Positions 52,599-64,000 of a DNA stretch of 64,000 bases are shown piece after piece. This stretch comes from Pelodiscus sinensis (taxonomy: Eukaryota > Chordata > Testudines > Trionychidae), in contig NW_027465908.1 in the NCBI RefSeq assembly GCF_049634645.1, forward strand, positions 2,976,001-3,040,000. Reading direction: 5' to 3'. The stretch's first letter is position 1, and each line of letters opens with the position of its first letter. Under the pieces are notes generated by a model that made no database searches, was not told where the DNA came from, and saw only the letters and a list, made by a program, of their open reading frames with translations. Made by a program: the position numbers and the translations under genes.

Positions 52599-53600
52599 TT
52601 GAACCAGTTTCAAGAACAGCAGGGTCAGATGCTCAGAGAACTCAAAGAAGCCCCGACCGGGGTAACCACCGGAGTAGTTGGAAGCCCCATGGCAGGAGAG
52701 GGGGTAGGAGCCATAGGATCACAACTGCCGATACGCCTAACCAAGCTAGGACCAGAAGACGACCCAGAGGCATTCCTGATTACATTTGAGAGAGTGGCCA
52801 TGGCCGCCAAATGGCCACAGGAACACTGGGCGATGCTCCTGGCCCCCTACCTCTCTGGGCCGGCCCAGCTGGCCTATAGGGGCATGTCGACCCGTGATGC
52901 CTTATGTTATTACAAGGTCAAGGAGGCAATCCTTGACCAACTTGGCGTCACACCTGAGACTCATCGCCGAAGGTTCCGGGAAGCCCACTACAACCTGCAA
53001 GAGCATCCACGAGTGGTGTCGCAACGCGTTAGGGAAGCGGGGATGAGATGGCTGGAACCGGAAAACAAGACGGGGGTCCAGGTGGCTGACCTGGTCATCC
53101 TAGAGCAATATGTGAGGATCCTGCCCGTCGAAGGCCAGCAGTGGGTATGGCAGCACCTCCCGGAAACACTGGAAGAGGCCATAACATTGATGGAGCACTT
53201 CATCGTAGCAGAGGGGGTAGACGGGAAGGGGTCAGCCAGCGGCCCGAGGGACGCCAAGAAGATGGAATCTTCCACCCTGAAAGCCGCAACTACCCCTTGC
53301 CAAGGATACGGACAAAAGCCTCCGTTAGGCCCTATCCTGGAGAGGAAGTTGGCGCCCCAGTGGAGTAGACAGGCGAGCGGAGCTGGAACCGCGGGGGAGC
53401 AAGAATATGGCCCAGAGTGCAGTCTGCAAGGGGAAGGGGCCCAGAGAGGGGCCTGCTACCAGTGCGGCCAGGAGGGGCACTTTAAAAAGGACTGCCTCCT
53501 CATGGACTGCACATTTGGTCAACGACAGACAGAGGAGGCAACCCAGGGCGAGCCGAGCCGTGCACAGGTAATGCAGAAAATAAGGGTTAACGGAAGTTAG
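52599..53600 (+). CDS. Gag of a Gmr1-like Ty3 retrotransposon, SCAN-like domain and CCHC knuckle
   Basis: An uninterrupted 333-codon frame from ATG to TAG. Residues about 120-205 follow the SCAN domain pattern (RRFREAHYN, RVREAGMRWLEPENKT, ILEQYVRILPVEGQQWV, LPETLEEAITLMEHF). Residues about 288-303 form a zinc knuckle, CYQCGQEGHFKKDC. SCAN domains of vertebrate zinc-finger proteins are held to derive from this type of Gag. The TAG at 53598-53600 separates it in the same frame from the protease. Confidence 0.85.
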   Translation: MNQFQEQQGQMLRELKEAPTGVTTGVVGSPMAGEGVGAIGSQLPIRLTKLGPEDDPEAFLITFERVAMAAKWPQEHWAMLLAPYLSGPAQLAYRGMSTRDALCYYKVKEAILDQLGVTPETHRRRFREAHYNLQEHPRVVSQRVREAGMRWLEPENKTGVQVADLVILEQYVRILPVEGQQWVWQHLPETLEEAITLMEHFIVAEGVDGKGSASGPRDAKKMESSTLKAATTPCQGYGQKPPLGPILERKLAPQWSRQASGAGTAGEQEYGPECSLQGEGAQRGACYQCGQEGHFKKDCLLMDCTFGQRQTEEATQGEPSRAQVMQKIRVNGS

Positions 53601-54116
53601 GTGGAGGCTGTACTAGACTCAGGGTTTGGACAAACCATCATCCGAAGGGACGTTATACACCCGACAAAGCCAAGGGGCCCCCGAGTATACATGCAGTGTG
53701 TACACAGGGACATCCATTCATACCCCGCAACTCGAGTAAAGATAGATGACGGGGAGGTGGAGGCGATATGCGAGGTAGCGGTGGCTCCTAAATTAGCATA
53801 TCGTACCCTGCTGGGGCGAGATTGGCCGGGATTGGCCAGGCTGTTAAGGCAGTGGGGGGACGCCCACACCGACAGGGAGGTAGGGATCCAAGGGGCTCAT
53901 ACCTTCGCAGCCCACGGCGAGGAGGTTAGAGAACCACCACCGGAGGAAGAGCCCGAGCAGGACGAACGGCCCACCCCACGACGCCTGGAGCTGGACGAAG
54001 GGGACTTCCTCTCCTTGAAACGAGAGGATCCGACACTGAAATCAGCATGGGACCAGGTACAAGGCGGGGAGGGGACACGAAAAGGGGGCGTGCCGAACCC
54101 ACCACTCGGGCCGTGA
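53601..54116 (+). pseudogene. Aspartic protease region of the Ty3 element
   Basis: In frame with Gag after one TAG. VEAVLDSGFGQTIIR carries the DSG catalytic motif and LGRDWPGL the second conserved block. Then an acidic linker (EEEPEQDER). No native start codon; ends at TGA 54114-54116. Confidence 0.75.
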
Positions 54117-54345
54117 TTTGAGGTAAGAGACGATTGCCTGTATAGGGTAATGCAAGGGGACCTCGAAGGGAAGAAAGAGTCCAGCTGCTAGTACCCCGAC
54201 CCTACCGTTGGAAGGTCTTAGAGTTGGCTCATGACCACCCTTGGTCAGGACACTTAGGGACCGATAAGACACAACAGAGGGTGTTGCAGCGGTTTTATTG
54301 GCCAGAGATGGTTGAAATTTTTCAAAATATTTTTCCCAAAGCAAA
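54117..54345 (+). pseudogene. Integrase zinc-binding region, truncated
   Basis: Another frame reads LLVPRPYRWKVLELAHDHPW then SGHLGTDKTQQRVLQRFYWP, the HHCC-type start of an integrase. It follows the protease with no RT or RNase H between, then breaks off at about 54310. Confidence 0.7.
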
Positions 54346-56417
54346 AATCCATGGGGTTAAATGAGCATGTTTTAACATGAAAGGAGGCCTGGGGTAATGG
54401 CCAGTTCAACCCTTTTAGCACATTAACTGATAAGAATACTTGCCACGTGGACTTATGCTCTTCAATGTGAAGAGTAGCAGCCCTTGTTAAGTTTTAAGGC
54501 CAAAAGGACCATTATGACCATTGAGCCTGACCTCTTACGTAACATAGATTGAGTGAGGCTCTTGGATCTAGCCTAATTTCTATTCTAGGTTATGTAAATG
54601 CAGATGCTTATAACAAACAGGGAGAGCTGACTTTGCTGAGATACTATCCCAATGAAGGAATTGACTAGAACACATTCCTAGTATTACATCAGGGAAATCT
54701 CCACAGAATAAATGAGACTAAACTAGAATAAGAAGTGTACTGACTACCTGGGAAGTCTGATGGTTGGTGAAGAGACACAGAGCTTTGGATCTTAGAACTA
54801 GAGCTGCTCAAAACATGGGAAATTCTGAGGATTTGGGTCAATTAGGAACAAAACTTAAGTTCCATAATTTTCTGAGGAAAGAAAACATCAGGGTTTCGGG
54901 GGAAAACTCAATTCTTTCTGTTGCACCTTTTTCCTGGGTGGCAAAAAACAGCTCCAGTCTCTCAGGCACTGCTCCCAGGAAGGGAGAAAGCAACCTGGGG
55001 GAGATCTCTGCACCCAGGAGCAACCTGGGAAGTCTCACACCATAAGCCCAAGAGTTAAGAAGCCCTGAGAGCATGTGAGCTACCAGGGTCCTGCTGCAGA
55101 GCGGGAAATCTAGATGTCCTGAAACTCATTTTTCACCTGTCTGCTAGGGTGGCAGCTGCCTATGGGCATCAGCTTGCATGATCAGCCCCACTGTCATTTT
55201 AAACACAGTACCGGGTAAACACTTCCAGTCCAGCGCTCTTGGAACTTGATTGGTGCTGAACCAGAGAGTTTGCCGAATCGTGGGAGGAGAATGTCTAGCA
55301 GCATTACCAACCCTTCCACTGCTTACGAGGCTCTTAGATGACATTTAGGGGTAAATTAGAGCTGAAGAACAGCACAGAACACTGAGAGCCAGTACTTACA
55401 GCAAACATTTTAGGACCATGGGAAACTTGGACATACCCCTGCTAAGTGGATATCCGGACACCTAAAACCATACTGGTCCATGGATGTTTCTGGACCAGAG
55501 TGCGTTAAGATTCAGCCTGTATTTGCATTACCATTACTACTAAAATGTTTTGTTTAAGGACTTTCTATAGCATTTTTATCTTTGTCTTGCACTATGTCAG
55601 CTGCCATAACTCTGCATGGCCAGGAGCCTTTTGTGTGTTGTTAAGTCTCCTAGTTAATGAATCCAAAGTGGGAATATTATAAACTCACTAAAACTTTTCA
55701 CCCGCAGTCAGAGGTAAGGTTCAGATAATAATATAGACCTGCACAATCAAACTCATTGCCTCACTTTGCTTTCTGTATCCAAACACTGTCAATTGTAAAA
55801 TAGAAACAACCTCTCATAAAACAATCAAAGCAATGACAATAAAAACAAAATCCTTCCTCCATGAAAAAGGGAGGGAATCAAATGCAGAGTAAAGGAGCTA
55901 CCCTCAGCCAATTGTCGCCTTTCGATTGACTCCATTTCACTTTCGCTTACCTATAAACATGCATTAAATGAAGTCATTGTGTTCTAGTTATTTTTAGTAA
56001 AAGCTTTTACTGGTCCCAGAACGTAGATAAACAAGTAACGCACCAATAACTGACTCCCAGACACACTAGCGGCAAGGGGCCATACTTTGAAAGGCATTGA
56101 GGTGCCAGACTCCCATTGGTTTCAATACCAAAATACCTTTAAAACTATAGGGGCCAACATTCAGGCACCACTGAGAACCCCAGAGCCTCCATCTCTGTAG
56201 GTATCTAAACTTCCACTATTAAAATCCCCGAGGAGCCTCAGTTTCTGCCAGTGAGCTGGTACACGGCTGCCTCCATCTAAACACCCAGGACTCTCAAGCC
56301 TAAGCTGCAGTGGGATCATCAAATGATGCTTGGGCATGTTCCAGGAGGTGTGCTCTGAGTCCACCTAAACTAGAGTCAGTGGTATCCCCTCTTCGCCCCT
56401 CCACCACCTCCTGTGTA
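54346..56417. other. Intergenic; one CR1-like scrap
   Basis: 54495-54620 (AAGGCCAAAAGGACCATTAT) looks like a minus-strand CR1 relic. Nothing else recognised. Confidence 0.3.
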
Positions 56418-56520
56418 ACTTGTAGCCCAGTGGTTAGAGCATTCAACAGGAGGTGAGACACCAAGGCTCAATTCCCCATCTGTCTGATGAGGGGAAGGCA
56501 TTTGAACATGGGCTTCCCCT
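56418..56520 (+). repeat. tRNA-derived SINE
   Basis: GTAGCCCAGTGGTTAGAGCA (A-box-like), then CAAGGCTCAATTCCC (B-box-like). Confidence 0.55.
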
Positions 56521-56745
56521 GCTCCAGATGAACGTCCAAAGCCCTGAGCTATGGGTTATTCTGGTATGGGGCTCTCTGTTGCTCCCATGAAGCTTTTCCA
56601 AGTTTATAAATAATTATATATACACTGCACTGAAATGTGGGGCTATACAAGCAGAGGACCAAAAGACATTCCCTGCTCCAATGAGTTTACAGTCTGCATA
56701 GATGAGACATTCAGCTGGGGAAATGGGTAAAACACGGAAACAGAG

Positions 56746-57411
56746 TCATAGACTCAGAACTGGAAGGGACCTCAAGAGGCCATCCGGTCCAGTCCAGTTC
56801 CCTGCCCTCACGGCAGGACCAAGCATCATCTAGATTGTCCCTGATAGATGTGTGTCTAATCTGCTTTTAAATATCTCCAGAGATGGAGATTCCACAACCC
56901 ACCTAGGCAACTTAATCCAGTGTTTAAACACCTTCATCATTGGGAAGTTTTTCCTAATGTTCAACCTAAACCTCCCTTGCTGTAATTTAGCCCATTGCTT
57001 CTTGTCCTCTCCTCAGAGGCCAAGGAGAACAATTTTTCTCCTCCGTCCTGGAAACACCCTTTTAGATATTTGGAAACTGCTATCATGTTCCCTCTCATTC
57101 TTCTCTTTTCCAAACTAAACAAGCCCAGTTCTTTCAGTCTTCCCTCATAGCTCATGTTTTCTAGACCTTTAATCATTTTCATTGCTCTTCTTTGGTCCTT
57201 CTCCAATGTCTCCACATCTTGAAATGTGATGCCCAGAACTGAACACAATACTCCAAGTGAGGTCTACTCAGCACAGAGTAGAGTGGAAGAATGACTTCTC
57301 GTGTCTTGTTCACAACACTCCTGCTAATGCATCCCAGAATCATGTTTGCTTTTTTTGTTACAGTGTCACACTGTTGACTCATATTTAGCTTGTGGTCCAC
57401 TATGACCCCTA
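56746..57411 (-). mobile_element. Minus-strand CR1 3' region
   Basis: GAGTCATAGACTCAGAACTG, GGAAGGGACCTCAAGAGGCC and the ORF2 C-terminal stretch at 57100-57190 (minus LKELGLFSLEKRRMRGNMI). Interrupted at 57412 by a MITE. Confidence 0.9.
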
Positions 57412-57778
57412 GGCTATGTCTACACTCGCGGCTTCTTGTGCGAGAAATATGCAAAGGAGGCTAAACGTAGAATATTGCAGAGCCTCATTTGCATTCCTAA
57501 TGAGCCACCATTTTTGCAGAAGAGGCTTGCGCCAGAAGGAGCATCTACACTGCCCCTTCTTGCGTAAGAAAAACCCTCTATCGCAATGCCGTTATTCCTG
57601 AAAATAATCAGCGTAACAGCATTGCGCAAGAGGGTTTTTCTTGCACAAGAAGGGGCAGTGTAGACCACTCCTTCTGGTGCAAGAGCCTCTTCTGCAAAAA
57701 TGGCAGCTTATTAGGTATTCCACACTTAGCCTCATTTGCATATTTCTCACTCAAGAAGCTGCGTGTATAGATGTAGCC
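57412..57778. mobile_element. Palindromic MITE family B, copy 2
   Basis: Same family as 34841. Flanked by CTA at 57409-57411 and 57779-57781. Confidence 0.85.
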
Positions 57779-57781
57779 CTA

Positions 57782-59128
57782 GAGTTTATAATAAGCTGAA
57801 AAGTGCTGGGCTCTAAACTCTCCTCATTATCATATGGAAACTGTTCCATACCCTTTACCATTTTTGTTGCCCTTATCTGTCCTTTTTACAACCCTAATAT
57901 GTCTCTTTTTTTGACATGCCACTTGGCCACAGTCACGCAGTAGGTCAGTGTTTCTGAAATAGAAACAAGGCTTTCTAAGGCCAAGTCCAAAGTAACATGC
58001 AATGTAGGATTAGTGACAATGGAAATTTAGTGTAAGGTAGTTATATTAGGTTTATATAAACCTTTTACTGTTATGATAGCTGTGAAAGAGTTTGGGTCCT
58101 TGTTCCTTATCTCTGCCTTCTTAGAATTTTGAATAACTTACACAAAACAGTGTCAGAGAGCTTTGAGCAAGATGAGGGTTAAAAAACAAACTGAAAACTG
58201 AGACAGGACTTGAAAGGGCTCGAAAAGCAGGACACTCTTAGCTAATTGGGATTGTTTTCTGGATGTCCCTCACTGAATCTTTCCCATGCTGTCAAGTGCC
58301 ATTTAAGGTACAAACAAGGTTCTGCAATCCCTGTCTATCCTGGAGTGCTTGCTTGTATGTTCTCTGTGTTGTTAAGTCCCACAAGTTTTCCCTGTCTGAC
58401 TAGTGTTCTCAGAAGGAGTCCTTCAATCAGCCCCTTTCCCATGTTTCTCCAGTGGCCTAATGGGAGATGTTCTGGCTTCATGTCTCAGACATTTCCATCT
58501 TCATTTCTGTATAGTTTTGGAGCTAAAGAATTGTTAAAGTCTCTTAAGAGCAGGCTAGATTGTTTAAATCACCTATTATAATCCTAATTTAAATTTTCAA
58601 GCAGGAAATCTCGAGTTGATATATCCTTTATCAACACCTTTTGCATTTCTACTTTGTAGTTATTTTTCTTTAAAAAGATTGGTTACCAACCAATAGCATT
58701 TTAATTTGCAACTAAATATAGCCATTGCACTAAACTGGGTGCTATTTTGACTAATTAGAAAAGTATACTATATGCATATAGATTTATTTTAGCAGTTTTA
58801 TAGCTACACATACATTTATTCAGAGTCTTAATTTGTTATACTTTTTATCAAGTTGGGAGATGATGAACGGCATATCTCTTAATTACTAGATAAGTATTAA
58901 CTAGATAAGTAATTTTTTTACTTGTCTTTTGTGTCAAGTTCTGTTTGAATGAAAATTCAAATGCAATTACAATACACAAAACATCATTATAATTATTTTA
59001 GTAAATAAATCTTCCTTAAATGTAGGGGACACAAAAGGAAAAAAAAAGTTTATCAAAACGTGTTTTGAATTTAAAACTAACTTTATTAAACAACAACAGG
59101 ACTATATGTTTTCAAATGTACAGACTAA
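57782..59128. other. Intergenic AT-rich DNA
   Basis: A possible CR1 scrap at 57835-57905; otherwise nothing recognised. Confidence 0.3.
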
Positions 59129-59391
59129 AGGTGCGTCTACACTGCGCCCTTAGCTTGAAATAAACTATGCAATTTGAGCTACACAAATTACGTAGCTTAT
59201 TTTGAGTTAATTTTGAAATAGCTTATTTCAAAATTTGGTGCTGTCTAGACACCATGTAGAATGAGGTTTACAGGCACATCAGAATAGCATGCCCGTTATT
59301 TTGAAATAATGGGCACACTGTCAAGATGCGGAAAACGCTATTTCAGGATACCGGAAGTATCCCAAAATAGTGCTGCTGTCTAGACACACCC
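59129..59391. mobile_element. Harbinger-like MITE of the TTATTTCGAAATAA type
   Basis: AGGTGCGTCTACACTGCG start and GTCTAGACACACCC end, flanked by TAA (59126-59128, 59392-59394). Confidence 0.75.
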
Positions 59392-59465
59392 TAACACTGT
59401 TACCCCTCTAAGACTTTATTAAACAAAGGAAATATTATCCGTAATTAATGAATTTCTGGAGCTTC

Positions 59466-59585
59466 AGGGGGTAGCTGAGTTAGTCTGTTACAGAAAAAAA
59501 CAACAAATGGTCTGGTGGTAGCACTTTATAGACTAACAAAACATGAAGATGGTATCATGAGCTTTCGTGGGCACAGCCAGATTTT
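59466..59585 (+). repeat. Penelope-like tail fragment
   Basis: GGTAGCACTTTATAGACTAA and CATGAGCTTTCGTGGGCACA, as in the arms at 13893 and 50465. Confidence 0.65.
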
Positions 59586-60384
59586 ACAACTAGTAGTTCT
59601 CATCCCCTTACACCTAGATTTTATTCATCGATTGAAAAAAAAATGAGTTTTTCAATTCCCAGCTGGTTTCTTAACTTTGATTGAGCTAATCATTGAACCG
59701 AACTAGCTGCATAAACTGAAAGGAATACAATGTTCTCTCTGCATCTATATATGCTATTGCTGTCAAAACTACTTTAACATTTCAGCAATCCCTGATTGTC
59801 TATGGCTTCTACCGGTTTTGAAGGGGTGACTGTGTACTAAACATGCATTGCTTATATTGAATTTAAATTATTTTACTTGATTACAGTAAGCCTGCCTAGG
59901 CCTGACCATACATTGTCAATTTAAAAATGTAATTTTAAATATGTTTAGTTTTTAAAACCATTCATTGAATTTAAGTTTTAAAAATGAAATTGAAAAGGCT
60001 GCTTTAGATCTATGAGGAGAGACTCTCTCTCTGACTGCACCCGGGCAGAGATGTAAGTTGGTTGCTTATATGCCCCTCTCTGAGCTTGGGTCTCATTTGG
60101 GCAGCTCATACGAACTGGGAAATAGTCTGGCAATAGGGCTGTCCTGGTTGCTCTGCTCCCTACTGGTGGAATATCTCCCAGCCACTTCTTATTGTCATGG
60201 AGCGCGCCTTGTGGGACCACAAGAGGAGGCTCCTGCAGCTGCCGGGGCCCACTGGAGAAAAGTGGTGTTGGAGATATGGGAGGATGGTTGCTTTGTTTCC
60301 AGTTTGTACCACTCAAACTGCTGTAAGGTGGCCCAAGGAGAACCATGAACTGGGCCCAGAGAGCATAAATCAAAGAGCAAGGGC

Positions 60385-60955
60385 TTGTCTACATTTAGAG
60401 CGCTCCAGCATGCAGTGAAGATTCTGTCTGCATAGGCTGAAGTGCTTCTGTTGGCCTAAATGCTTCATCGCCCCAAGATGTGGTATCTATGTGGACGGGA
60501 GAAGCCTGGGAGTTCAGTTGATATAACTGCATGACTCTGAGGGTGTGTCTAGACTACAGGGTTTTGTCGACAAAAGTGGACTTTTGTCGACAAAACTATA
60601 CCTGCATCCACACTGCCTTTGAGTTATGTCGACATAACGTTGACAAAACTCAGCAGTTTTGTCGACGTATGTAAACCTCATTCTACGAGGAATAACGCCT
60701 TTTGTCGACAGAGTTCTGTCGATAGAAGGCATTATTGCATCTACACTGTCCTTTGCGTCCACACTGTTATGTCGACAAAGTGGCTTGCTTTGTCGACAGA
60801 CCTGGATGTAGTCTAGACGCTCTTTGTCGACAGAAGCTTTGTCGACAGTATCTGTCGACAAAACTTCTGTCGACAAAACTCTGTAGTCTAGACATACCCT
60901 GAGTGACATAGTTATACAGTACTGACAAAAGCTTGTTGTATTGACCAGGGCTAAA
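60385..60955. repeat. Older DNA element hosting a nested MITE
   Basis: 60385-60540 (TGTCTACATTTAGAGCGCTC) continues at 60903-60955 (GTGACATAGTTATACAGTAC) once 60541-60899 is removed. Confidence 0.5.
60541..60899. mobile_element. Harbinger-like MITE of the TTTTGTCGACAAAA type
   Basis: GGGTGTGTCTAGACTACAG and CTGTAGTCTAGACATACCC ends with exact TGA duplications (60538-60540, 60900-60902). About a dozen TGTCGACA motifs inside. Confidence 0.9.
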
Positions 60956-61639
60956 CTGCAGAACCTGAAGCTGCAGGGGAATCAGAGGGAACTTGTGTTA
61001 CCAGCTCTTAAAATGTCGGGGTACGTTTGTTTAAAACCCTGGAATCATGTGACCACAGCAGAATTCAGGGTTCCCTGGGAGCCAAAAGGATGTTTCTTGT
61101 TTCGAGGTTGCAGAGAAACCCTGGAAACTGTGCTCCCTCGCTGAGACTTGAATCTGAATGGTGTCATGTCTTCCGGCAATACAAAGCTGATTCCTTATTT
61201 GTGAGGAAGAAGAAATTGTTGATTCTATGCCCCGGAGGTGCTCAGAAAATCTTTGAACTCGGATTTCTGGTAGGGGTGAAAATTATTTTTAGATACAGTA
61301 TTTAGTTTTAGACTCTAAATGCTATTTGTGGTGAGTTAAATAACCACATTGTCCCATTTAATGATTTACCACCTTATGCAGTTTCCCTTTAATGTATTTA
61401 CATATCCTTTGTCTCTTGAAGGTAAATGTAAGAATGAGGAAGACATTGAGGCTGTGCTGTAAACTCTCTGGTTACTTTGGCTTCAGCAATACGACTTAGA
61501 ACTGTTCTTGCAAAACAACCTGATCTCTTGCTCAAGCTCTGAAAGGAAATATTGACTTGGACTTACTCTCCTTTGTTTTTTTTTCTGATGTGCACCCTAG
61601 ATATTGTTCAGGGAAGAATTTAAGACTTCATTGCAGAGG

Positions 61640-61822
61640 CCTTGGACTGAAGGTAAATGGGCAATTAGGGTTAGGAGGAAACTTTTTCTGGGAACAAGTT
61701 ATCCCATAACTGCTGTGTTTCTTGCACCGTCCTGTGAAGCAGCTGGTACTGGTTGTTGTCACAGTCAGGACACTGGGTTAGGTGAAGTGCTAGTCTGATC
61801 CAGTCTGGCAGTTCTCACTTTC
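61640..61822 (+). repeat. CR1-like 3' end
   Basis: TTCTTGCACCGTCCTGTGAA, then TAGTCTGATCCAGTCTGGCA. Confidence 0.6.
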
Positions 61823-64000
61823 TAAAGATAGAAACTCACTCTTCATTGTTTTTAGACTTCCTGCTGAGAATGCCAGCTAGGATAGGGGGTTGTGATGTGT
61901 GGTTTATGATGTGCACAAAAGCTGGACCTGCTGACATGCTGTCATAGCTCTTTATTATGTTTCATGTTTGGCATGAGACACAATAGCCCTGGACAGCCCT
62001 GGCTCTTGCTGACATTTCTAGTTGATACCTCTGGCTCTTTTATCATTGTTACACAGAAGGCAGCTTTTATGTGATCTGATTCACAAAGAAGCTCAAAAAC
62101 ATTTTGCGGAAAACTGTGCAAGAGAGAGGAAGAACTAAATTCCAGCAATACCTGCCCTCCTGCTGCACTTGAAAGAGAGAATGGATATGGTCTTCCCAAT
62201 GCTGTGCAGAAGGCCAACACAACATTCATATACCACTTAACTCCTTGCTAGTTTGGCATCATATCCCACTCCAAATTCTTGCTTATTTTAAAAACTTATT
62301 ATTATACCTCTGGATATTTGTATTCTCTCTATATCTTTTTTATATAAATGTCCAATACCTTTTGTCTTTGCTAAGTTCTTGCCTTCAGTGATATTGTGTG
62401 ACAGTGAGTACAACTGACTGATTGTGTCTTGTGTGGGACTATTATTTGCTTTGGTTCCTATTATGGGTCCCTTCGTGTCATGGATTGTTGAGTTCCATGG
62501 GAGTGATCTCGCACTGCTTCTGCACATGTTGCACAATGGATAAATAAAAGATTGGTCCGGCTTTTAGTAGGGGGTTGGACTTGATGACCTCCCGAGGTCT
62601 CTTCCAATGCTATGATTCTAAGAGTTCAGTATCCTGGGAGCTTTATAGATTGACATATTTGGCCAGCACAAATGTCACCTTAAAGAAAATTGAGATAAAA
62701 TTATGAACATACTTTTACCAAATAGCTGCAAGAGATGATAGTGCCAACAAAACATGAATAAGAAAACATGACATTAATAGGAAAGCCATTGCTTGACTGA
62801 AGACTGAGGTGCTTTCCAGAGGAGAGTTTCCATGAGCTTTGGATCTGATCCTATCTCCCCATTCAGTCCTTGGTCCTGTTTCTGCAAAGGAGCCAAAGGG
62901 GCCAGTATGTGTCAATTACAAGGCTTTTGCTGGGGGTTTTTTTTTTGGGGGGGGTTCTTTTTCAATGTGCCTCTGTTCGAATGAAGCTTAGCTCTACTGA
63001 ACTCACGTCACAGTCTTAGAACAAGCCAAAATACACACAGTGTGAGTGATACTTTTGGGGAGTAGAACATTTTAAAAATGGTCATCTAAATGCTTAATTC
63101 CAATTTGCAAATGCATTCCCCTTATCTCTCAGCCAGACCCAGCCCTAGTTGCATAAGTAGAGTTGCAATATGGAGCATCATCTACCTACCTAATCCCCTG
63201 AATTGTGCAAACAATTCATTCAGGCAAGCCAATAGGCATTGTACATATGCAAGACTTGCAGAACCGGACCTCGCTGCTTTTCTATCTTCAGACAGCACTG
63301 TCCACGTTTCTGCTCTGTAATCTGTAACACAGGCCTGCTGGTATCCAAATATGCCCTTGAATCTGCATAGGATGCACTCTTGCTTCAGCGGAGGGATTAG
63401 TGCAAAGTTTCATCAATGGGGTTTCCGGGTTTGTGGAAGGTTGGAAAGCATAGACTTTGAACTCAAGAAGATCAGGTTGGAACGGACTTGCTGGGGACTG
63501 AACAGAACAGTTCCTGTCCTATTGCTGGAGCTCGCTCTCTGATAGGTTGCCCATCCCTGACTGCATTTAGCTCTGCTTTCAGCTCCAAGAGCGTGAGGTT
63601 GGAACAGGTGTTAAATAAACAAAGGAAACTGAGTTTGTTGGCCAAGGCAAGACTGCTACAGGGTCAGCCTGGCGGTGCTTGGAGTATCAGAGTGGAAGGT
63701 GGCTCATTTCAGCGGTTCCATCTCAGTCCCTGGTCTGGGATATTATAATGCAGTCTCACAGGGCTTTTGTTCTGGCCCGAACACAGCACTGTGGCTTTTC
63801 TAGTAGCTTCTCGGGTACACAGACTAAAAAGCCACCTGCTTTCTAACGTGGGAAATTTCACAAGACTAGTGGTGGGGAAGGTATGGAGACTATGTAGTGC
63901 TAGGGTAGGGGGATAGGACTGAGAAGCTGTGGCTCACCTGAGTTCCCCAAATGGAAAAATAAATAACTTAATCATTTGCAGTATTTTCATTATCAAGATG
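61823..64000. other. Intergenic; one CR1 tail
   Basis: 62558-62622 (GGACTTGATGACCTCCCGAG and a worn ATTCTA end) is a short CR1 tail. I see no gene or other repeat that I can support. Confidence 0.35.

Noticed and set aside
61594..61652. Possible exon (TAG acceptor, GTAAAT donor)
   Set aside because: The sequence leads directly into a CR1-like 3' end, and no neighbouring exon fits its phase.

Overview
This window is vertebrate nuclear DNA, most likely from a turtle. Coding sequence is split into short exons with GT-AG introns. The repeats are CR1 LINEs (minus-strand copies and plus-strand 3' ends, one ending in the ATTCTATG-type tail), Penelope-like elements, MIR-type SINEs, DIRS and Gmr1-like Ty3 retrotransposons, and many palindromic elements that begin GGGTATGTCTACACT or GGCTRTGTCTACACT. 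This mix is typical of turtles, and the abundance of TTCGAA-rich palindromes suggests a softshell-like lineage. The turtle call is inference from repeat content; no species marker is visible.

Two plus-strand genes can be read. Gene 1 enters from the left and ends at 39228. I joined 20 exons (1863-39228) whose phases agree at every junction, giving 1032 codons plus a stop. It encodes a single-pass membrane protein with a Cys-rich EGF-like ectodomain, a cupredoxin-like fold, one membrane helix near 8897-8960, and a long cytoplasmic part ending in Glu/Gln-rich coiled coil. I do not recognise the family. Gene 2 (41582-49415) has 7 exons and a predicted 186-residue acidic-then-basic protein, also unrecognised. 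It starts 2.35 kb after gene 1 stops.

The introns and the right flank are a dense layering of mobile DNA. 1-1105: DIRS tyrosine recombinase remnant. 3250-3815: Penelope 3' end. 8080-8690: 36-bp minisatellite. 13840-16714: near-complete Penelope-like element with a 14-bp target duplication. 18181-18945: CR1 fragment holding a Harbinger-like element that carries an inverted copy of nearby DNA. 25690-29432: minus-strand CR1 with two nested Harbinger-like insertions. 29455-31022: plus-strand CR1. 33463-33933: Tigger-like MITE. 36777-38651: second copy of the 1.9-kb Harbinger-like composite. 45030-46490: LINE ORF2 tail.

Right of gene 2 (49416-64000) I see no host gene. This part holds a 149-bp tandem duplication, a palindromic Penelope derivative (50418-51247), a Gmr1-like Ty3 element with an intact SCAN-like Gag ORF (51489-54345), a minus-strand CR1 (56746-57411), and several MITEs. 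The most unusual observations are the host-segment capture at 18455-18658, the SCAN-like Gag ORF, the two-copy Harbinger/CR1 composite, the uniform 3-bp target duplications that unify several MITE families, and gene 1 itself.
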